From Caldicellulosiruptor obsidiansis OB47 (GTDB lineage Bacteria; Bacillota; Thermoanaerobacteria; Caldicellulosiruptorales; Caldicellulosiruptoraceae): a stretch of 64,000 nt of DNA. Location: contig NC_014392.1 in the NCBI RefSeq assembly GCF_000145215.1, positions 1,186,001-1,250,000 of the forward strand, given 5' to 3'. Positions 52,497 to 62,661 of this stretch are shown one piece after another. A program made the position numbers and the translations under genes. Below the pieces are notes generated by a model, which was not told the DNA's origin, did no database searches, and worked only from the letters and a program-made list of their open reading frames with translations. The stretch's first letter is position 1; the number at the start of each line of letters is the position of its first letter.

Positions 52497-55325
52497 ATGT
52501 CAAAAGAGTATATAGTTATAAAAGGTGCAAAGGAACACAACCTCAAAAATATTGACTTGGTACTTCCTCGAGACAAACTCATAGTCTTTACTGGGATCTC
52601 TGGTTCTGGCAAATCGTCTTTGGCTTTTGATACTATCTATGCAGAAGGACAGAGAAGATATATTGAATCTCTCTCTTCTTATGCAAGACAATTTTTAGGA
52701 ATGATGGAAAAACCAGATGTAGACTATATTGAAGGATTGTCCCCGGCTATTTCAATTGACCAAAAGACTACTTCCAAAAATCCACGTTCAACAGTGGGAA
52801 CAATTACTGAGATTTACGACTATTTGAGACTTTTATTTGCAAGAGTTGGTAAGCCTCACTGCTATATTTGTGGGAAACCTATTTCCCAACAAACAGTTGA
52901 CCAGATGGTGGATGAGGTATTGAAACTTAAAGAGGGTACAAAGATTCAAGTACTTGCACCGGTTGTAAGAGGAAGAAAAGGTGAGTACCAGAAGCTATTT
53001 GAGGACTTAAGAAGGAGTGGGTTTGCAAGAGTTAGAGTAGATGGTATTGTGTATGAACTTGAAGAAGAGATAAGACTTGATAAGAACAAAAAGCACAATA
53101 TTGATGTCGTTGTAGATAGGCTCATAGTAAAAGAGGGGATAGAATCAAGACTTGCGGGTTCAATAGAAACAGCGCTTCAGCTCGCAGGTGGGATTGTAAA
53201 TGTATCTATTGTTGATGGAGATGAGATTGTGTTTTCACAAAACTTTGCATGTGTAGACTGTGGAGTTTCGTATGAAGAAATAACTCCACGTCTTTTTTCA
53301 TTCAACACACCATATGGTGCATGTCCAACGTGCACGGGACTTGGTTATTTGCAAAAGGTTGACCCTGAGCTGTTGATTCCTGACAAATCTATTCCCATAG
53401 GTCAGGTTACAATAAATGGATGGAACTTTACTGAGACAAATTCATATGCGAGAATGATTTTGGAATCACTTGCAAAAGAGTATAATTTCAGTCTAAATAC
53501 TCCTGTTGAAAAACTGGACAAAAAAATTTTGGATATCTTTTTATATGGAACAGGTGAGGAGAAGATAAAAATTTATACTCCACGTGGTATATACTTTGCG
53601 AAATATGAAGGGCTTGTAAATAACCTTGAAAGAAGATACAAGGAAACCCAGTCAGAGTATGTCAAGCAAGAGATTGAAGAGTATATGAGCACATTTACAT
53701 GCTCCGATTGTCAAGGTAAAAGACTCAAAAAAGAGGCTTTGGCTGTTTTGATAGAGGGAAAATCTATAGCAGATATTGCTGACATGACAGTATTGCAAGC
53801 AAAAGAATTTCTTCAGAGCCTCAACCTTAAGGGTAAGGATAGAGTAATTGCCCAGCCAGTAATAAAAGAAATTTTGGCAAGATTAGACTTTTTAATAGAT
53901 GTAGGTCTTGATTATTTAACTCTTTCACGTTCGGCAAGCACACTTTCTGGCGGAGAGGCACAGAGAATAAGACTTGCTACCCAGATTGGGTCTGGACTTG
54001 TTGGAGTTTTGTATATTCTTGATGAGCCAAGTATAGGATTGCATCAGCGTGACAATCACAGACTAATAAAAACTCTCAAAAAACTAAGAGACCTTGGCAA
54101 CACGCTAATTGTTGTGGAACATGATGAGGACACAATAAGGTCAGCTGACTTTATTGTAGACATTGGACCTGGAGCAGGTGAGCATGGTGGAAGAGTGGTT
54201 GCTGCAGGGACATTGGGTGATATAATTTCGTGTGAAGAGTCTATCACAGGACAGTATCTTTCAGGCAAGAAAAGAATAGAGATACCTGAGAGAAGAAGAA
54301 AGCCTGATGGTAGATGGCTTACTATAAAAGGTGCAAGCGAAAACAATCTCAAAAATATTGATGTAAGCTTTCCTGTTGGGCTTTTTACTTGTGTTACCGG
54401 TGTTTCGGGCTCTGGCAAAAGCACTCTTGTGAACGAGATACTTTATAAGGCAGCAAGTGCAATTTTGAACAAGTCAAAAGAAAAACCAGGTAAGTTTCAA
54501 GAGATAATTGGCCTCGAACATTTTGATAAGGTTATAAATATAGACCAGTCCCCTATAGGAAGAACTCCACGGTCAAACCCTGCGACTTACACAGGTGTTT
54601 TTGATCATATAAGGGAAGTTTTTGCCCAAACGCCCGAGGCAAAGCTCAGAGGTTATAAGGCAGGAAGATTTAGCTTTAACTTGAAAGGTGGGAGATGTGA
54701 AGCTTGCTCAGGTGATGGTATTATAAAAATAGAAATGCATTTTTTACCTGATGTATATGTACCGTGCGATGTGTGCAAAGGGAAAAGGTATAACAGAGAG
54801 ACGTTAGAGGTAAAGTACAAGGATAAGACTATTGCCGATGTGCTTGAGATGACAGTGGAAGAGGCGCTGGAATTTTTCAAAAACATACCGAGGATAAAAT
54901 CCAAGCTTCAGACACTTTATGATGTAGGACTTGGTTATATAAAGCTGGGTCAGCCTTCCACCACTCTGTCTGGTGGAGAAGCTCAGAGAGTAAAGCTTGC
55001 AACAGAACTTTCTAAAAAAGCAACTGGAAGGACTTTGTATATTTTAGATGAGCCTACAACAGGTCTTCACATGGATGATGTCAATAAGTTAATTGCTGTT
55101 CTTCAGCGACTTGTGGATATGGGCAACACGGTAATTGTAATTGAACATAATCTTGATGTTATTAAAGTAGCAGATTATATAATTGATTTGGGACCGGAGG
55201 GCGGTGATAAAGGCGGCGAGGTAGTTGTGTGTGGCAGTCCCGAGGAAGTGGCTATGTGCGAAAGGTCATATACAGGTATGTTTTTAAAAGAAATCCTGAA
55301 AGATAGGATTTATGCTAAAAAATAA
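52497..55325 (+). CDS. uvrA: Excinuclease ABC subunit A
   Basis: 942-aa dimeric ABC-type ATPase that finds DNA damage. Two ABC modules: Walker [15 protein letters not shown] and [14 protein letters not shown]; signatures [19 protein letters not shown] and [18 protein letters not shown]; Walker [14 protein letters not shown] and [13 protein letters not shown]. Zinc-binding cysteines are in [18 protein letters not shown] and [20 protein letters not shown] 52497 has TTGGAGGAG upstream; the frame is open to 52467 but lacks an SD there. A bidirectional terminator follows the stop. Confidence 0.98.
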   Translation: MSKEYIVIKGAKEHNLKNIDLVLPRDKLIVFTGISGSGKSSLAFDTIYAEGQRRYIESLSSYARQFLGMMEKPDVDYIEGLSPAISIDQKTTSKNPRSTVGTITEIYDYLRLLFARVGKPHCYICGKPISQQTVDQMVDEVLKLKEGTKIQVLAPVVRGRKGEYQKLFEDLRRSGFARVRVDGIVYELEEEIRLDKNKKHNIDVVVDRLIVKEGIESRLAGSIETALQLAGGIVNVSIVDGDEIVFSQNFACVDCGVSYEEITPRLFSFNTPYGACPTCTGLGYLQKVDPELLIPDKSIPIGQVTINGWNFTETNSYARMILESLAKEYNFSLNTPVEKLDKKILDIFLYGTGEEKIKIYTPRGIYFAKYEGLVNNLERRYKETQSEYVKQEIEEYMSTFTCSDCQGKRLKKEALAVLIEGKSIADIADMTVLQAKEFLQSLNLKGKDRVIAQPVIKEILARLDFLIDVGLDYLTLSRSASTLSGGEAQRIRLATQIGSGLVGVLYILDEPSIGLHQRDNHRLIKTLKKLRDLGNTLIVVEHDEDTIRSADFIVDIGPGAGEHGGRVVAAGTLGDIISCEESITGQYLSGKKRIEIPERRRKPDGRWLTIKGASENNLKNIDVSFPVGLFTCVTGVSGSGKSTLVNEILYKAASAILNKSKEKPGKFQEIIGLEHFDKVINIDQSPIGRTPRSNPATYTGVFDHIREVFAQTPEAKLRGYKAGRFSFNLKGGRCEACSGDGIIKIEMHFLPDVYVPCDVCKGKRYNRETLEVKYKDKTIADVLEMTVEEALEFFKNIPRIKSKLQTLYDVGLGYIKLGQPSTTLSGGEAQRVKLATELSKKATGRTLYILDEPTTGLHMDDVNKLIAVLQRLVDMGNTVIVIEHNLDVIKVADYIIDLGPEGGDKGGEVVVCGSPEEVAMCERSYTGMFLKEILKDRIYAKK

Positions 55326-55352
55326 GCGGAGCGTTTGCCAGCTCCGCTTTTT
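55325..55352. terminator. Bidirectional terminator between uvrA and the NADH:rubredoxin reductase gene
   Basis: Perfect 8-bp stem AGCGGAGC (55325-55332) / GCTCCGCT (55341-55348), with T-rich tracts on both strands. It serves the converging uvrBA and fprA-nror transcripts. Confidence 0.88.
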
Positions 55353-56532
55353 ATTTCAAAAGGTTTTCTAGCAATTTTATGTCAACATGACTATTTAAAA
55401 ACTTAGAAAGCTGCAAATGTGTTTTGGTGTTATTTAAGAGAAGGTAGGCGGTTAACTTGTCGTTTTTTACCACAAACTTTTTGTAAATCATTTTACTCTT
55501 GTCTAAAAATTCAAGTATATTTGCATCTTGCAGATTTTGCATATCACCTACAGAAACAATCTCAAGCCCAAACGCTTTTAAGAAATATGGCAGTGGCATA
55601 TTTTGATAGAAGGTTTCAAATCCCAAAATATTTTTTGCAACTATTTTTGCACTTTCTAAAGCAAACGTCCAGGTTCCTGGATTCTGACCATCAATGTGGG
55701 CAACATCACCACAAGCATACACGTTTGAAATCTTGGTCTGCATTTTGTAATTAACTTCAATTCTCTTTATGCTATTCAAAATATTCTCAGGTGACTTTAT
55801 AAACTCAGTGTTTGGCACAACTCCTGCCGAAAAAATGAGTATGTCACAATAAATTGGTTGACCATTTGAAAGTACTATTTCTAATCCATTGTGATAAGTT
55901 TCAATATTTTTAATTTTGGTACCTAAAATAATTTCAATTCCTTTTTTTTCTACATAGTCTTTTAACAGAAATGAAGCAACTTCGTCCAACTGCTTTGGCA
56001 ATATCCTTTCGCTCAGCTCAATTATTGTTATTTTCTTACCCTCAAGTGCAGATGCAAGTTCTAATCCTAAAAGCCCAGCACCAACAATTACAACTTTGTT
56101 GACCTGTGATAACCTTTTTTGGAGCAAAAGCAAATCATTATAGTTTCTGAAAGTGAACACAAAGTTTTGTGTCTTTTCAGTTAACAGATGCTCAGGAAGG
56201 TAAGGTTTTGACCCTGAGGCAATAACAAGAAAATCCCAATGTATCTTTTTGGTCTCTGAGAACACAACTTTTTCTTCGAAATTGCACTCTTTGACTCTAC
56301 TATTCAGCATCAATCTTATATTGTTTGCTTTGTACCAATCTGAAGATTTTAAAAAGAACTTTTCGTCTATGGGATTTTGAAGATAATATCCAAGTTTTAA
56401 TCTGTAATAGGGCAAAACCTTCTCCTGACTTAGTATGCAAACTGATACATTTTTGTTTTCTTTTCTTATTTGTTCAGCAACGGTTACACCCGCAGGTCCC
56501 CCACCAATTATAACAATGTCATACTTTTCCAT
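55351..56532 (-). CDS. NAD(P)H:rubredoxin oxidoreductase-like flavoprotein
   Basis: 393-aa FAD-dependent pyridine nucleotide-disulfide oxidoreductase family member. FAD-binding GxGxxG is YDIVIIGGGPAGVTVAEQIR at the N-terminus; the NAD(P)H loop is VVIVGAGLLGLELASALEG; the late FAD motif is VYACGDVAHI. There is no redox-active Cys pair of the disulfide reductases, which fits rubredoxin reductases (NROR of C. acetobutylicum). It lies 18 bases downstream of the flavodiiron protein gene, so the two probably make an NADH to rubredoxin to FDP oxygen-reducing chain. The C-terminus (about 320-393) would be the partner-binding domain. Substrate is by context. Confidence 0.85.
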   Translation of the reverse strand: MEKYDIVIIGGGPAGVTVAEQIRKENKNVSVCILSQEKVLPYYRLKLGYYLQNPIDEKFFLKSSDWYKANNIRLMLNSRVKECNFEEKVVFSETKKIHWDFLVIASGSKPYLPEHLLTEKTQNFVFTFRNYNDLLLLQKRLSQVNKVVIVGAGLLGLELASALEGKKITIIELSERILPKQLDEVASFLLKDYVEKKGIEIILGTKIKNIETYHNGLEIVLSNGQPIYCDILIFSAGVVPNTEFIKSPENILNSIKRIEVNYKMQTKISNVYACGDVAHIDGQNPGTWTFALESAKIVAKNILGFETFYQNMPLPYFLKAFGLEIVSVGDMQNLQDANILEFLDKSKMIYKKFVVKNDKLTAYLLLNNTKTHLQLSKFLNSHVDIKLLENLLK

Positions 56533-56550
56533 TGTATATGCACCAGCTTT

Positions 56551-57753
56551 TTATTCTTTTATCTTTTCAGCAAATAGTATACCAAATTCAAATGATTTTT
56601 TTAACTCCTCTTCGTTTGGTTTAAAATTGACCTTTAACCCGGGCAGGACAACTTTTAATCTTATCTGTTTTAGACGGCTTTCAATGTTTGGCACAGCTTC
56701 ACCGCTCCATCCATATGAACCAAATGCAGCTGCCACTTTTCCACCATGCACAATAGGGTTTAGTCTTATTAGTATCTCATAAATAGGAGGCAAGGCATCC
56801 GAATTTATGGTTGGCGAACCAAAAAGCACGCCACTTGCAAAGTATATTTTTTCTACAATCTCTTCTGGCTTGTGTTCAATTGCGTTGTATACAAGAACAT
56901 CTACACCACTTTGTTGGATACCTTCTGCAATCTTTTTTGCAAGCATTTCTGTATACCCATATGCCGATACATATACTATTACGACATAGGGCTTTGATGG
57001 TTTTTCTGAAAGCTTTTCAGACCATGACTTATATAAGGAGATAAGGTCATCTTTATAATTTGTTAATATAGGACCATGTCCCGGAGCAATTATATCAATT
57101 TCTAAATCTTTTATTTTATCTATTGCTTGCAGAACATAACTTTTAAACGGTGACATAATGACGTTGTAATAGTACTTGTAAGCATCCATAAAGCCTTCTT
57201 TGTCGTTTTGCATAACCCAGTTTATATCAAGGTTTTCAGTACTAAAATGGCAACCGAACGAGTCACAGGTGAATAGAATTTTGTCTTCTACCAAATACGT
57301 ATAAATAGAATCAGGCCAGTGTAAAAAAGGTGCAGAAATAAATCTTAGAGTTTTATTTCCAAGCGAAATCTGGTCGTTGTGATTTACAACTTGAAATTCA
57401 AAGTCCTTATTTGTGATCTTTTTCAGAAATTTTATTGCTGTACTACTGCCAAAGACCTTTATATTGGGATTTAGCTCTAAAAGTTTCTCAATTGACCCTG
57501 AATGATCTGGTTCTGTGTGGTTTATTATCAAGTAGTCTATTTTTTCTGGTGAGATAATCTCTTTTATGTTGTCTAAAAATTGTTCAAAAAACTTATATTT
57601 AACATTTTCAATTAAAGCTATTTTTTCACTTCCAATAACCAAATAAGAATTATAGGTAGTTCCGTATTTAGTGTACATAACGATATCAAATATCCTCAAG
57701 TCTGGATCTTGTACACCGACAGAGAAAACTCCATCTCTTAGTTTAGTATGCAT
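56551..57753 (-). CDS. fprA: Flavodiiron protein (rubredoxin:oxygen oxidoreductase)
   Basis: 400-aa enzyme that reduces O2 (or NO) to water (or N2O) at a diiron site, protecting anaerobes. The beta-lactamase-like domain (about 1-250) keeps the iron ligands: His79, Glu81, Asp83, His84 (INHTEPDHSGS), His145 (APFLHWPDSIYTY), Asp164 (CDSFGCHF) and His226 (IIAPGHGPI). The flavodoxin domain (about 255-400) starts YVVIVYVSAYGYTEMLAKKI and binds FMN. No fused rubredoxin domain is present, so the free rubredoxin at 45138 is the likely donor. The start ATG has GGAGGG about 10 bases upstream on the minus strand, with a good promoter further up. Confidence 0.95.
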   Translation of the reverse strand: MHTKLRDGVFSVGVQDPDLRIFDIVMYTKYGTTYNSYLVIGSEKIALIENVKYKFFEQFLDNIKEIISPEKIDYLIINHTEPDHSGSIEKLLELNPNIKVFGSSTAIKFLKKITNKDFEFQVVNHNDQISLGNKTLRFISAPFLHWPDSIYTYLVEDKILFTCDSFGCHFSTENLDINWVMQNDKEGFMDAYKYYYNVIMSPFKSYVLQAIDKIKDLEIDIIAPGHGPILTNYKDDLISLYKSWSEKLSEKPSKPYVVIVYVSAYGYTEMLAKKIAEGIQQSGVDVLVYNAIEHKPEEIVEKIYFASGVLFGSPTINSDALPPIYEILIRLNPIVHGGKVAAAFGSYGWSGEAVPNIESRLKQIRLKVVLPGLKVNFKPNEEELKKSFEFGILFAEKIKE

Positions 57754-57801
57754 TTTTCTTTCCCTCCGCTTTCTAAGGATGATTCTTGGTATTCGAAATT
57801 A

Positions 57802-57830
57802 TTTATACCCTAATTTTTTTTGGTAAACAA
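57802..57830 (-). promoter_or_regulatory. Promoter of the fprA-rubredoxin reductase operon
   Basis: On the minus strand TTGTTT (57825-57830), a 17-base spacer and TATAAA (57802-57807), about 50 bases before the fprA start. No obvious PerR-type palindrome is seen around it. Confidence 0.65.
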
Positions 57831-57903
57831 ATTAGTGATAGAAAATGCACTTAAATAATATATTTTAGTAGAAACATTATTTGGTAAGGGAGATAATAAA
57901 GAT

Positions 57904-58521
57904 ATGCTCAGCAAAGTTTCAAACAGATTTTTAGCTGTTACAATTTTAGCTATCTTTGTTATAGCTTTGGTAGGAATAATTTCCAACAAAAGTCTTGAAA
58001 GTTCAAAATTAACTTCTACAGAACTCCAAAAAAATTCATCTGTACCAGTATCTGAGCAGGTTTCTAAAGTTGAGGGTCTGAAAGGTTATTTGCAGGTTAT
58101 GGTTGTTGACAGCAAAACTGGTCTACCCATTGAAGGTGCAAACGTAGTGTTTTCAAACTTAGATCAGCTATATACCACAGGCAAAGATGGAAAAACTCAG
58201 ATTATTCCTATGCAGATTAAAGTTTCAGAATCTTCAAAGATTTTATCGCAGCCATATGAAGAAGTAGTAATTGGAGTGTTCAAACAGGGATATGCAGATT
58301 ATATTTTAATGGGGTCTAAAGTTCGCCCTACTACACAGGATAAACCTCAACTTAAAATTATAAGAATAGTAAAAGCATCAACTCCAACAACAGCACCTGT
58401 TTTTGCGATGGAAAAATACTCTGCTGATGTTGCAAAAGAAGTGATGAATAAAATGAAAGAAAAACTCAACTCACTTGCAAATAACTTACAAGAAGTTGAA
58501 GAAATAGAGATTACAGAATAA
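57904..58521 (+). CDS. Membrane-anchored protein with a carboxypeptidase-regulatory-like domain, function unknown
   Basis: 205-aa protein with an N-terminal TM anchor (about 9-27), a Ser/Thr-rich linker (about 30-55), and a beta-sandwich segment (about 58-150). That segment starts GYLQVMVVDSKTGLPIEGANVVF, and its repeat-like pattern of DSKTGLPIEGA plus TTGKDGKTQI is typical of CarboxypepD_reg / transthyretin-like surface domains. A helical acidic tail ends the protein. It probably sits outside the cell. ATG 57904 follows AAGGGAGATAA. It diverges from fprA. The function is unknown; the domain guess is from pattern only. Confidence 0.7.
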   Translation: MLSKVSNRFLAVTILAIFVIALVGIISNKSLESSKLTSTELQKNSSVPVSEQVSKVEGLKGYLQVMVVDSKTGLPIEGANVVFSNLDQLYTTGKDGKTQIIPMQIKVSESSKILSQPYEEVVIGVFKQGYADYILMGSKVRPTTQDKPQLKIIRIVKASTPTTAPVFAMEKYSADVAKEVMNKMKEKLNSLANNLQEVEEIEITE

Positions 58522-58549
58522 AGTGCCTTGTAAAAAGGCACTTTTTTTT
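58521..58549 (+). terminator. Terminator after the anchored beta-sandwich protein
   Basis: Perfect 9-bp stem AAGTGCCTT (58521-58529) / AAGGCACTT (58535-58543), 5-base loop, then a long T-run to 58549. A TATAAT-like sequence right after may drive the next gene. Confidence 0.9.
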
Positions 58550-58610
58550 ATATAATAGAGCTTGAATATTTAAGAGTGTATTTTTTATTTTTAGAAAGGT
58601 TTTGGCGGCA

Positions 58611-59573
58611 ATGAATAAGGAAGTTTTGATTCTTTTGAAAAATTTACTGTTTCTTTTCTCTGTTATATTCATAGGATTTGTGGGAACAAAGCTCAAGCTA
58701 TTTTCAAATGTAGTAAAAGACTCTGTAAGCGAACTTATTGTAAAAGTGACAGCACCTATTTTGCTTTTTACTACGATAAGTAGTCAACCTTTCTCTGGAC
58801 AGGTATTAAGGAATGTTTTCACTTTGATACTTTCAGCTTTTGCTGGAATTATGATTTTGCTCTTACTTGGTTACATAACGGGATATTTATTTAGGTTAAA
58901 AGGAAAGACTTTTTATACTCATATTTTTTGTTCTGCCTTCGGTAATACAGGATTTTTGTCGTATCCTTTGTTATACTCAATATTTGGCGAAAAAGGTGTT
59001 TTCTTTGCTGCAAGTTATAATATCATGCATGATTTTTTAGCTTGGTCCTTAGGACTTTTAATAATAACTCGACATAATCGTGAAAAAACTAAATTTGGCT
59101 TTGTAAATGCAAATTCAATTGCTGTGTTTTCGGCATTTATTATTTATCTGATAAAGGGAGTATTACCGGCTGGTGTGAAAAGTTTATATGACAAGATATT
59201 TTTGACCATTTATGATGCTTTAAATCCATTTGGGAAGACCACAATTTACCTTTCAATGTTTTTTATTGGATGTTTGCTGGCAGAAATATCATTTAAAGAG
59301 ACATTAAAAACCTCATCAGCCTATGCAATCACATTATTCAAAATGGTCTTGTTACCACTTGGTATTATGTATCTTACAAAATATTTGCCGATAAACAATT
59401 TTACAAGACTCATAATTATACTTCAAACTGGGATGCCAACAGCTATAATAAGCTCTGTGCTTTCTTATAGGTATGATGGTGATAGCCACTATGCAACACG
59501 GACAATATTTATAACAACCATTTTTTCGCTTATAACAATTCCTTTATTAGTGTTTTTATATTATCGTATATAA
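58611..59573 (+). CDS. AEC-family (auxin efflux carrier-like) transporter
   Basis: 320-aa membrane protein with about ten helices. AEC family features: N-terminal LFLFSVIFIGFVGTKL and VTAPILLFTTI, GYITGYLFRLKGKTF, then CSAFGNTGFLSYPLLYSIFGEKGV (discontinuous helix with N-T-G-F). The C-terminal half repeats the fold with LIIILQTGMPTAIISSVLSYRYDGD and the late FITTIFSLITIPLL. Bacterial homologues export or import organic acids such as malate; the substrate here is unknown. ATG 58611 is 11 bases after AGAAAGG; TTG 58602 is too close to that SD. guaA follows after 28 bases. Confidence 0.88.
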   Translation: MNKEVLILLKNLLFLFSVIFIGFVGTKLKLFSNVVKDSVSELIVKVTAPILLFTTISSQPFSGQVLRNVFTLILSAFAGIMILLLLGYITGYLFRLKGKTFYTHIFCSAFGNTGFLSYPLLYSIFGEKGVFFAASYNIMHDFLAWSLGLLIITRHNREKTKFGFVNANSIAVFSAFIIYLIKGVLPAGVKSLYDKIFLTIYDALNPFGKTTIYLSMFFIGCLLAEISFKETLKTSSAYAITLFKMVLLPLGIMYLTKYLPINNFTRLIIILQTGMPTAIISSVLSYRYDGDSHYATRTIFITTIFSLITIPLLVFLYYRI

Positions 59574-59601
59574 TAATCTATTTAAGAAAGGATGAGATGG
59601 T

Positions 59602-61137
59602 TTGCAACATGAGATTGTAATAGTTCTGGACTTTGGTGGTCAGTATAACCAGCTTATTGCAAGAAGAGTAAGAGAATGCGGAGTGTACTGTGAAATTTGG
59701 CCATACGATACACCTCTTGAAAAGATAGTTAGTAAAAATCCAAAAGGAATTATATTTACAGGTGGACCGTCAAGTGTATACGAGCCAAACGCTCCTATGA
59801 TTGACAAAGAACTATTTGAAAAAGGTATTCCGATACTTGGAATATGTTATGGGAATCAGCTAATTGCTTATGTTTTGGGAGGAAAAGTATCAAGAGCATT
59901 ATTTAGAGAGTATGGAAAAACACAAATAAAGTATGATATTTCTTCTCCTCTTTTCAGCGGAATACCTGAACATTCTGTGTGTTGGATGAGTCATACAGAT
60001 TTTGTAGAAAAGCTTCCAGAGGGGTTTAAGGTTTTAGCTTCTACTGAAAATTGTGCAATTGCAGCGTTTGGAGATGATACTAAGAAGATTTATGGAGTTC
60101 AATTTCATCCTGAGGTTGTCCATACCGAATATGGACGGGAAATAATAAAAAACTTTTTATTTAACATTTGTCAATGCAGCGGTGATTGGAAAACTTCATC
60201 ATTTATTGAGGAAAAGGTTAATGAGATAAAAAGTATTGTAGGCAACCAAAAAGTAGTATGTGCTCTTTCAGGTGGTGTGGACTCTTCTGTTGCAGCAGTA
60301 CTTGTTCACAAAGCTATAGGGAAAAATCTTTATTGCATATTTGTTGACCATGGTCTTTTAAGAAAAGGCGAAGCTGAAGAGGTTATGAGTGTTTTTAGGG
60401 ATAAGTTTGATATGAATGTAATTAAAGTTGATGCAAAGGACAGATTTTTAAGTGCTTTGAGAGGTGTTATTGATCCTGAGGAAAAGCGAAAAATTATTGG
60501 AAGGGAATTTATAAGGGTTTTTGAAGAAGAAGCAGAAAAACTTGGTGATATAAAGTTTTTGGTTCAAGGGACTATTTATCCTGATGTTGTTGAGAGCGGG
60601 GTTGGCAAGGCTGCAACTATAAAAAGTCATCACAATGTCGGTGGCCTTCCAGAGAAAATAAAGTTCGAGAAAATAATTGAGCCGCTCAGGGAATTGTTTA
60701 AAGATGAGGTAAGAAGGGTAGGAATAGAATTAGGAATACCTGAAAAGATTGTCAAAAGACAACCTTTCCCCGGCCCTGGTCTTGCAATAAGGATAATTGG
60801 AGAAGTTACAGAGGAAAAATTGGAGATACTGCGCGAGGTTGACTGGATTTTTAGAAGGGAGATTGAGCAAAGTGGTCTTGACAATGAAATATGGCAGTAC
60901 TTTGCGATATTAACCAATATGAGAAGTGTTGGTGTAATGGGTGATGAGAGAACTTATGATTACACAGTTGCTCTAAGAGCTGTCACAAGTATTGATGGGA
61001 TGACAGCCGACTGGGCTAAAATTCCTTATGAAGTTTTAGAAAGGGTTTCAAATGAGATTGTAAACAGTGTGAAAAAGGTCAACAGGGTTGTGTATGATAT
61101 CACTTCAAAACCTCCTGCTACAATTGAATGGGAATAG
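59602..61137 (+). CDS. guaA: GMP synthase (glutamine-hydrolysing)
   Basis: 511-aa enzyme converting XMP to GMP. Class I amidotransferase domain (about 1-190) with [15 protein letters not shown] (nucleophile Cys) and [16 protein letters not shown] pyrophosphatase domain (about 200-395) with [19 protein letters not shown] (P-loop) and the dimerisation domain ending in [26 protein letters not shown] is also seen. TTG start 59602 follows AAAGGATGAGATGG. Its last 10 bases overlap the start of the atpI-like gene, placing purine synthesis and ATP synthase in one likely transcript. Confidence 0.97.
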   Translation: MQHEIVIVLDFGGQYNQLIARRVRECGVYCEIWPYDTPLEKIVSKNPKGIIFTGGPSSVYEPNAPMIDKELFEKGIPILGICYGNQLIAYVLGGKVSRALFREYGKTQIKYDISSPLFSGIPEHSVCWMSHTDFVEKLPEGFKVLASTENCAIAAFGDDTKKIYGVQFHPEVVHTEYGREIIKNFLFNICQCSGDWKTSSFIEEKVNEIKSIVGNQKVVCALSGGVDSSVAAVLVHKAIGKNLYCIFVDHGLLRKGEAEEVMSVFRDKFDMNVIKVDAKDRFLSALRGVIDPEEKRKIIGREFIRVFEEEAEKLGDIKFLVQGTIYPDVVESGVGKAATIKSHHNVGGLPEKIKFEKIIEPLRELFKDEVRRVGIELGIPEKIVKRQPFPGPGLAIRIIGEVTEEKLEILREVDWIFRREIEQSGLDNEIWQYFAILTNMRSVGVMGDERTYDYTVALRAVTSIDGMTADWAKIPYEVLERVSNEIVNSVKKVNRVVYDITSKPPATIEWE

Positions 61138-61604
61138 AAAAAATTTTTTTGATGGGCTTGAAATTTCTCACAGAAGGGTGTAACATATTTATAAGTTTTC
61201 TCTTTGGAGAGTATAGAAGAGAAATGAAGCCTTATGTGGTAAACTTGAGTTTAAAGTTAGTTTCGTTTATTTACCTGTGCCTGTGCATATGCTTATTTAT
61301 ATATTCTAAAAAAGCAGAGGTTTTGTTAATTTCAGCGGTATTGAGTATACTGATTGTTTCTACAGTTTATACCTTAAGTAAAGTAGTGGAAAAAGCTCTT
61401 ACAAAACAATTTAGCATTTTCTACTTTATAATTCACTATTTGATTGTCGTTCTCTTGATCATTTTGTCTTCTTTTATATCCGCCTGCATCAGACAAAGAG
61501 CTTTATATATTGTGATTCTTCTAATAAGCTATCCTATAGCCTTGATAATCTCGTTTGGTATTGCCTATGTTTACTCTAAAAAGCTTTCAAGGGAAGTGAA
61601 GTGA
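61128..61604 (+). CDS. Four-TM membrane protein in the AtpI position
   Basis: 158 residues with four predicted TM helices (about 32-56, 62-82, 92-118 and 124-148). It is positioned directly before atpB like the AtpI assembly factor of F-type ATP synthases, and has the same helix count. It is longer than usual (about 120-130 aa) and I see no clear AtpI motif, so the identification is by position. ATG 61128 overlaps guaA by ten bases; ATG 61152 or 61224 could also be the real start. The stop is 3 bases before atpB. Confidence 0.65.
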   Translation: MGIEKIFLMGLKFLTEGCNIFISFLFGEYRREMKPYVVNLSLKLVSFIYLCLCICLFIYSKKAEVLLISAVLSILIVSTVYTLSKVVEKALTKQFSIFYFIIHYLIVVLLIILSSFISACIRQRALYIVILLISYPIALIISFGIAYVYSKKLSREVK

Positions 61605-61607
61605 AAG

Positions 61608-62288
61608 ATGGGCGAAAGCGTATTGAAGGTTTTATTTACCATTCCTATTGGAAAAGGCATACCTGTGAGAGTTGCAGTTGTTGAAATGTGGGCTGTTATG
61701 GCATTCTTGATTGGTCTTGCTTTTTATTTAACATCTAATATGAAACTTGTGCCCACGAAAAAACAGATGATTGCTGAATTTATTGTTGATTCTATGAATA
61801 AAATAACCAAAAACTTTTTGGGCCATTATTGGCGAATTTTTTCACCATATCTTGGGACTCTGTTTTTGTTCTTGCTAAGCCTGAATCTGTTGGGACTTTT
61901 TGGTTTTCAGCCACCAACAAGTAACTTGAATGTTACTGCAAGTTTTGGTGTAATGTCTATTCTGATATTAATTGTTTCAACAATAATACTTAAAAATCCG
62001 GTGAGATGGTTTTTAAGTCATTTTAAACCCATCATTATTATTTTCCCGTTTAAGTTTCTGGATTATTTTACAAGGACGCTTTCATTATCTGCCCGATTAT
62101 TCGGTAATATTCTTGCTGGGACTACCATTATGGAGCTCATTTATCATGGCCTCATAAAATCTCACATACCTCCTATTGGTATTCCAGCAGCAGCAAGTTT
62201 ATATTTTGATATATTTGATGGAGTTCTTCAGGCAGTAATCTTTACATTTCTCTCTCTAATTTATCTTTATGAAGCCTTGGAAGAATAA
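61608..62288 (+). CDS. atpB: F0F1 ATP synthase subunit a
   Basis: 226-aa membrane stator subunit with the ion half-channels, about five or six helices. The essential arginine is in LSLSARLFGNILAGTTIMELIYH, cut here by convention to LSARLFGNILAG; FLLSLNLLGLFGFQPPTSNLN is the conserved second block. The C-terminus FDIFDGVLQAVIFTFLSLIYL is typical. ATG 61608 follows GAAGTGAAG. It contacts the c-ring encoded next (26-base gap). Confidence 0.95.
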   Translation: MGESVLKVLFTIPIGKGIPVRVAVVEMWAVMAFLIGLAFYLTSNMKLVPTKKQMIAEFIVDSMNKITKNFLGHYWRIFSPYLGTLFLFLLSLNLLGLFGFQPPTSNLNVTASFGVMSILILIVSTIILKNPVRWFLSHFKPIIIIFPFKFLDYFTRTLSLSARLFGNILAGTTIMELIYHGLIKSHIPPIGIPAAASLYFDIFDGVLQAVIFTFLSLIYLYEALEE

Positions 62289-62296
62289 ATTTTTAA

Positions 62297-62527
<231 letters not shown>

Positions 62528-62528
62528 G

Positions 62529-62553
62529 CGCTCTCCATATTTTTTGGGGAGCG
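62529..62553 (+). terminator. Weak intra-operon hairpin after atpE
   Basis: 8-bp stem CGCTCTCC (62529-62536) / GGGGAGCG (62546-62553) with one G-U pair; the loop is ATATTTTTT and there is no strong T-run after it. It may be a partial terminator or an mRNA-stabilising hairpin that raises c-subunit dosage. Confidence 0.5.
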
Positions 62554-62561
62554 TCATCTCT

Positions 62562-62601
62562 TTTCATTCACTGAATTTTACTTTCATTCACTGAATTTTA
62601 C
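62562..62601 (+). repeat. Perfect tandem 20-bp repeat between atpE and atpF
   Basis: The 20-base unit TTTCATTCACTGAATTTTAC occurs twice in a row (62562-62581 and 62582-62601). Each copy contains the palindrome ATTCA-C-TGAAT. It is 61 bases before atpF. The two dyads are two helical turns apart, which would suit paired protein binding, but a simple slippage duplication is also possible. Confidence 0.8.
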
Positions 62602-62661
62602 TTAAATATTATGTTGATTACTCTCTATAAATAGGGTCTAAAAAGGAGATGATAGAATAAG

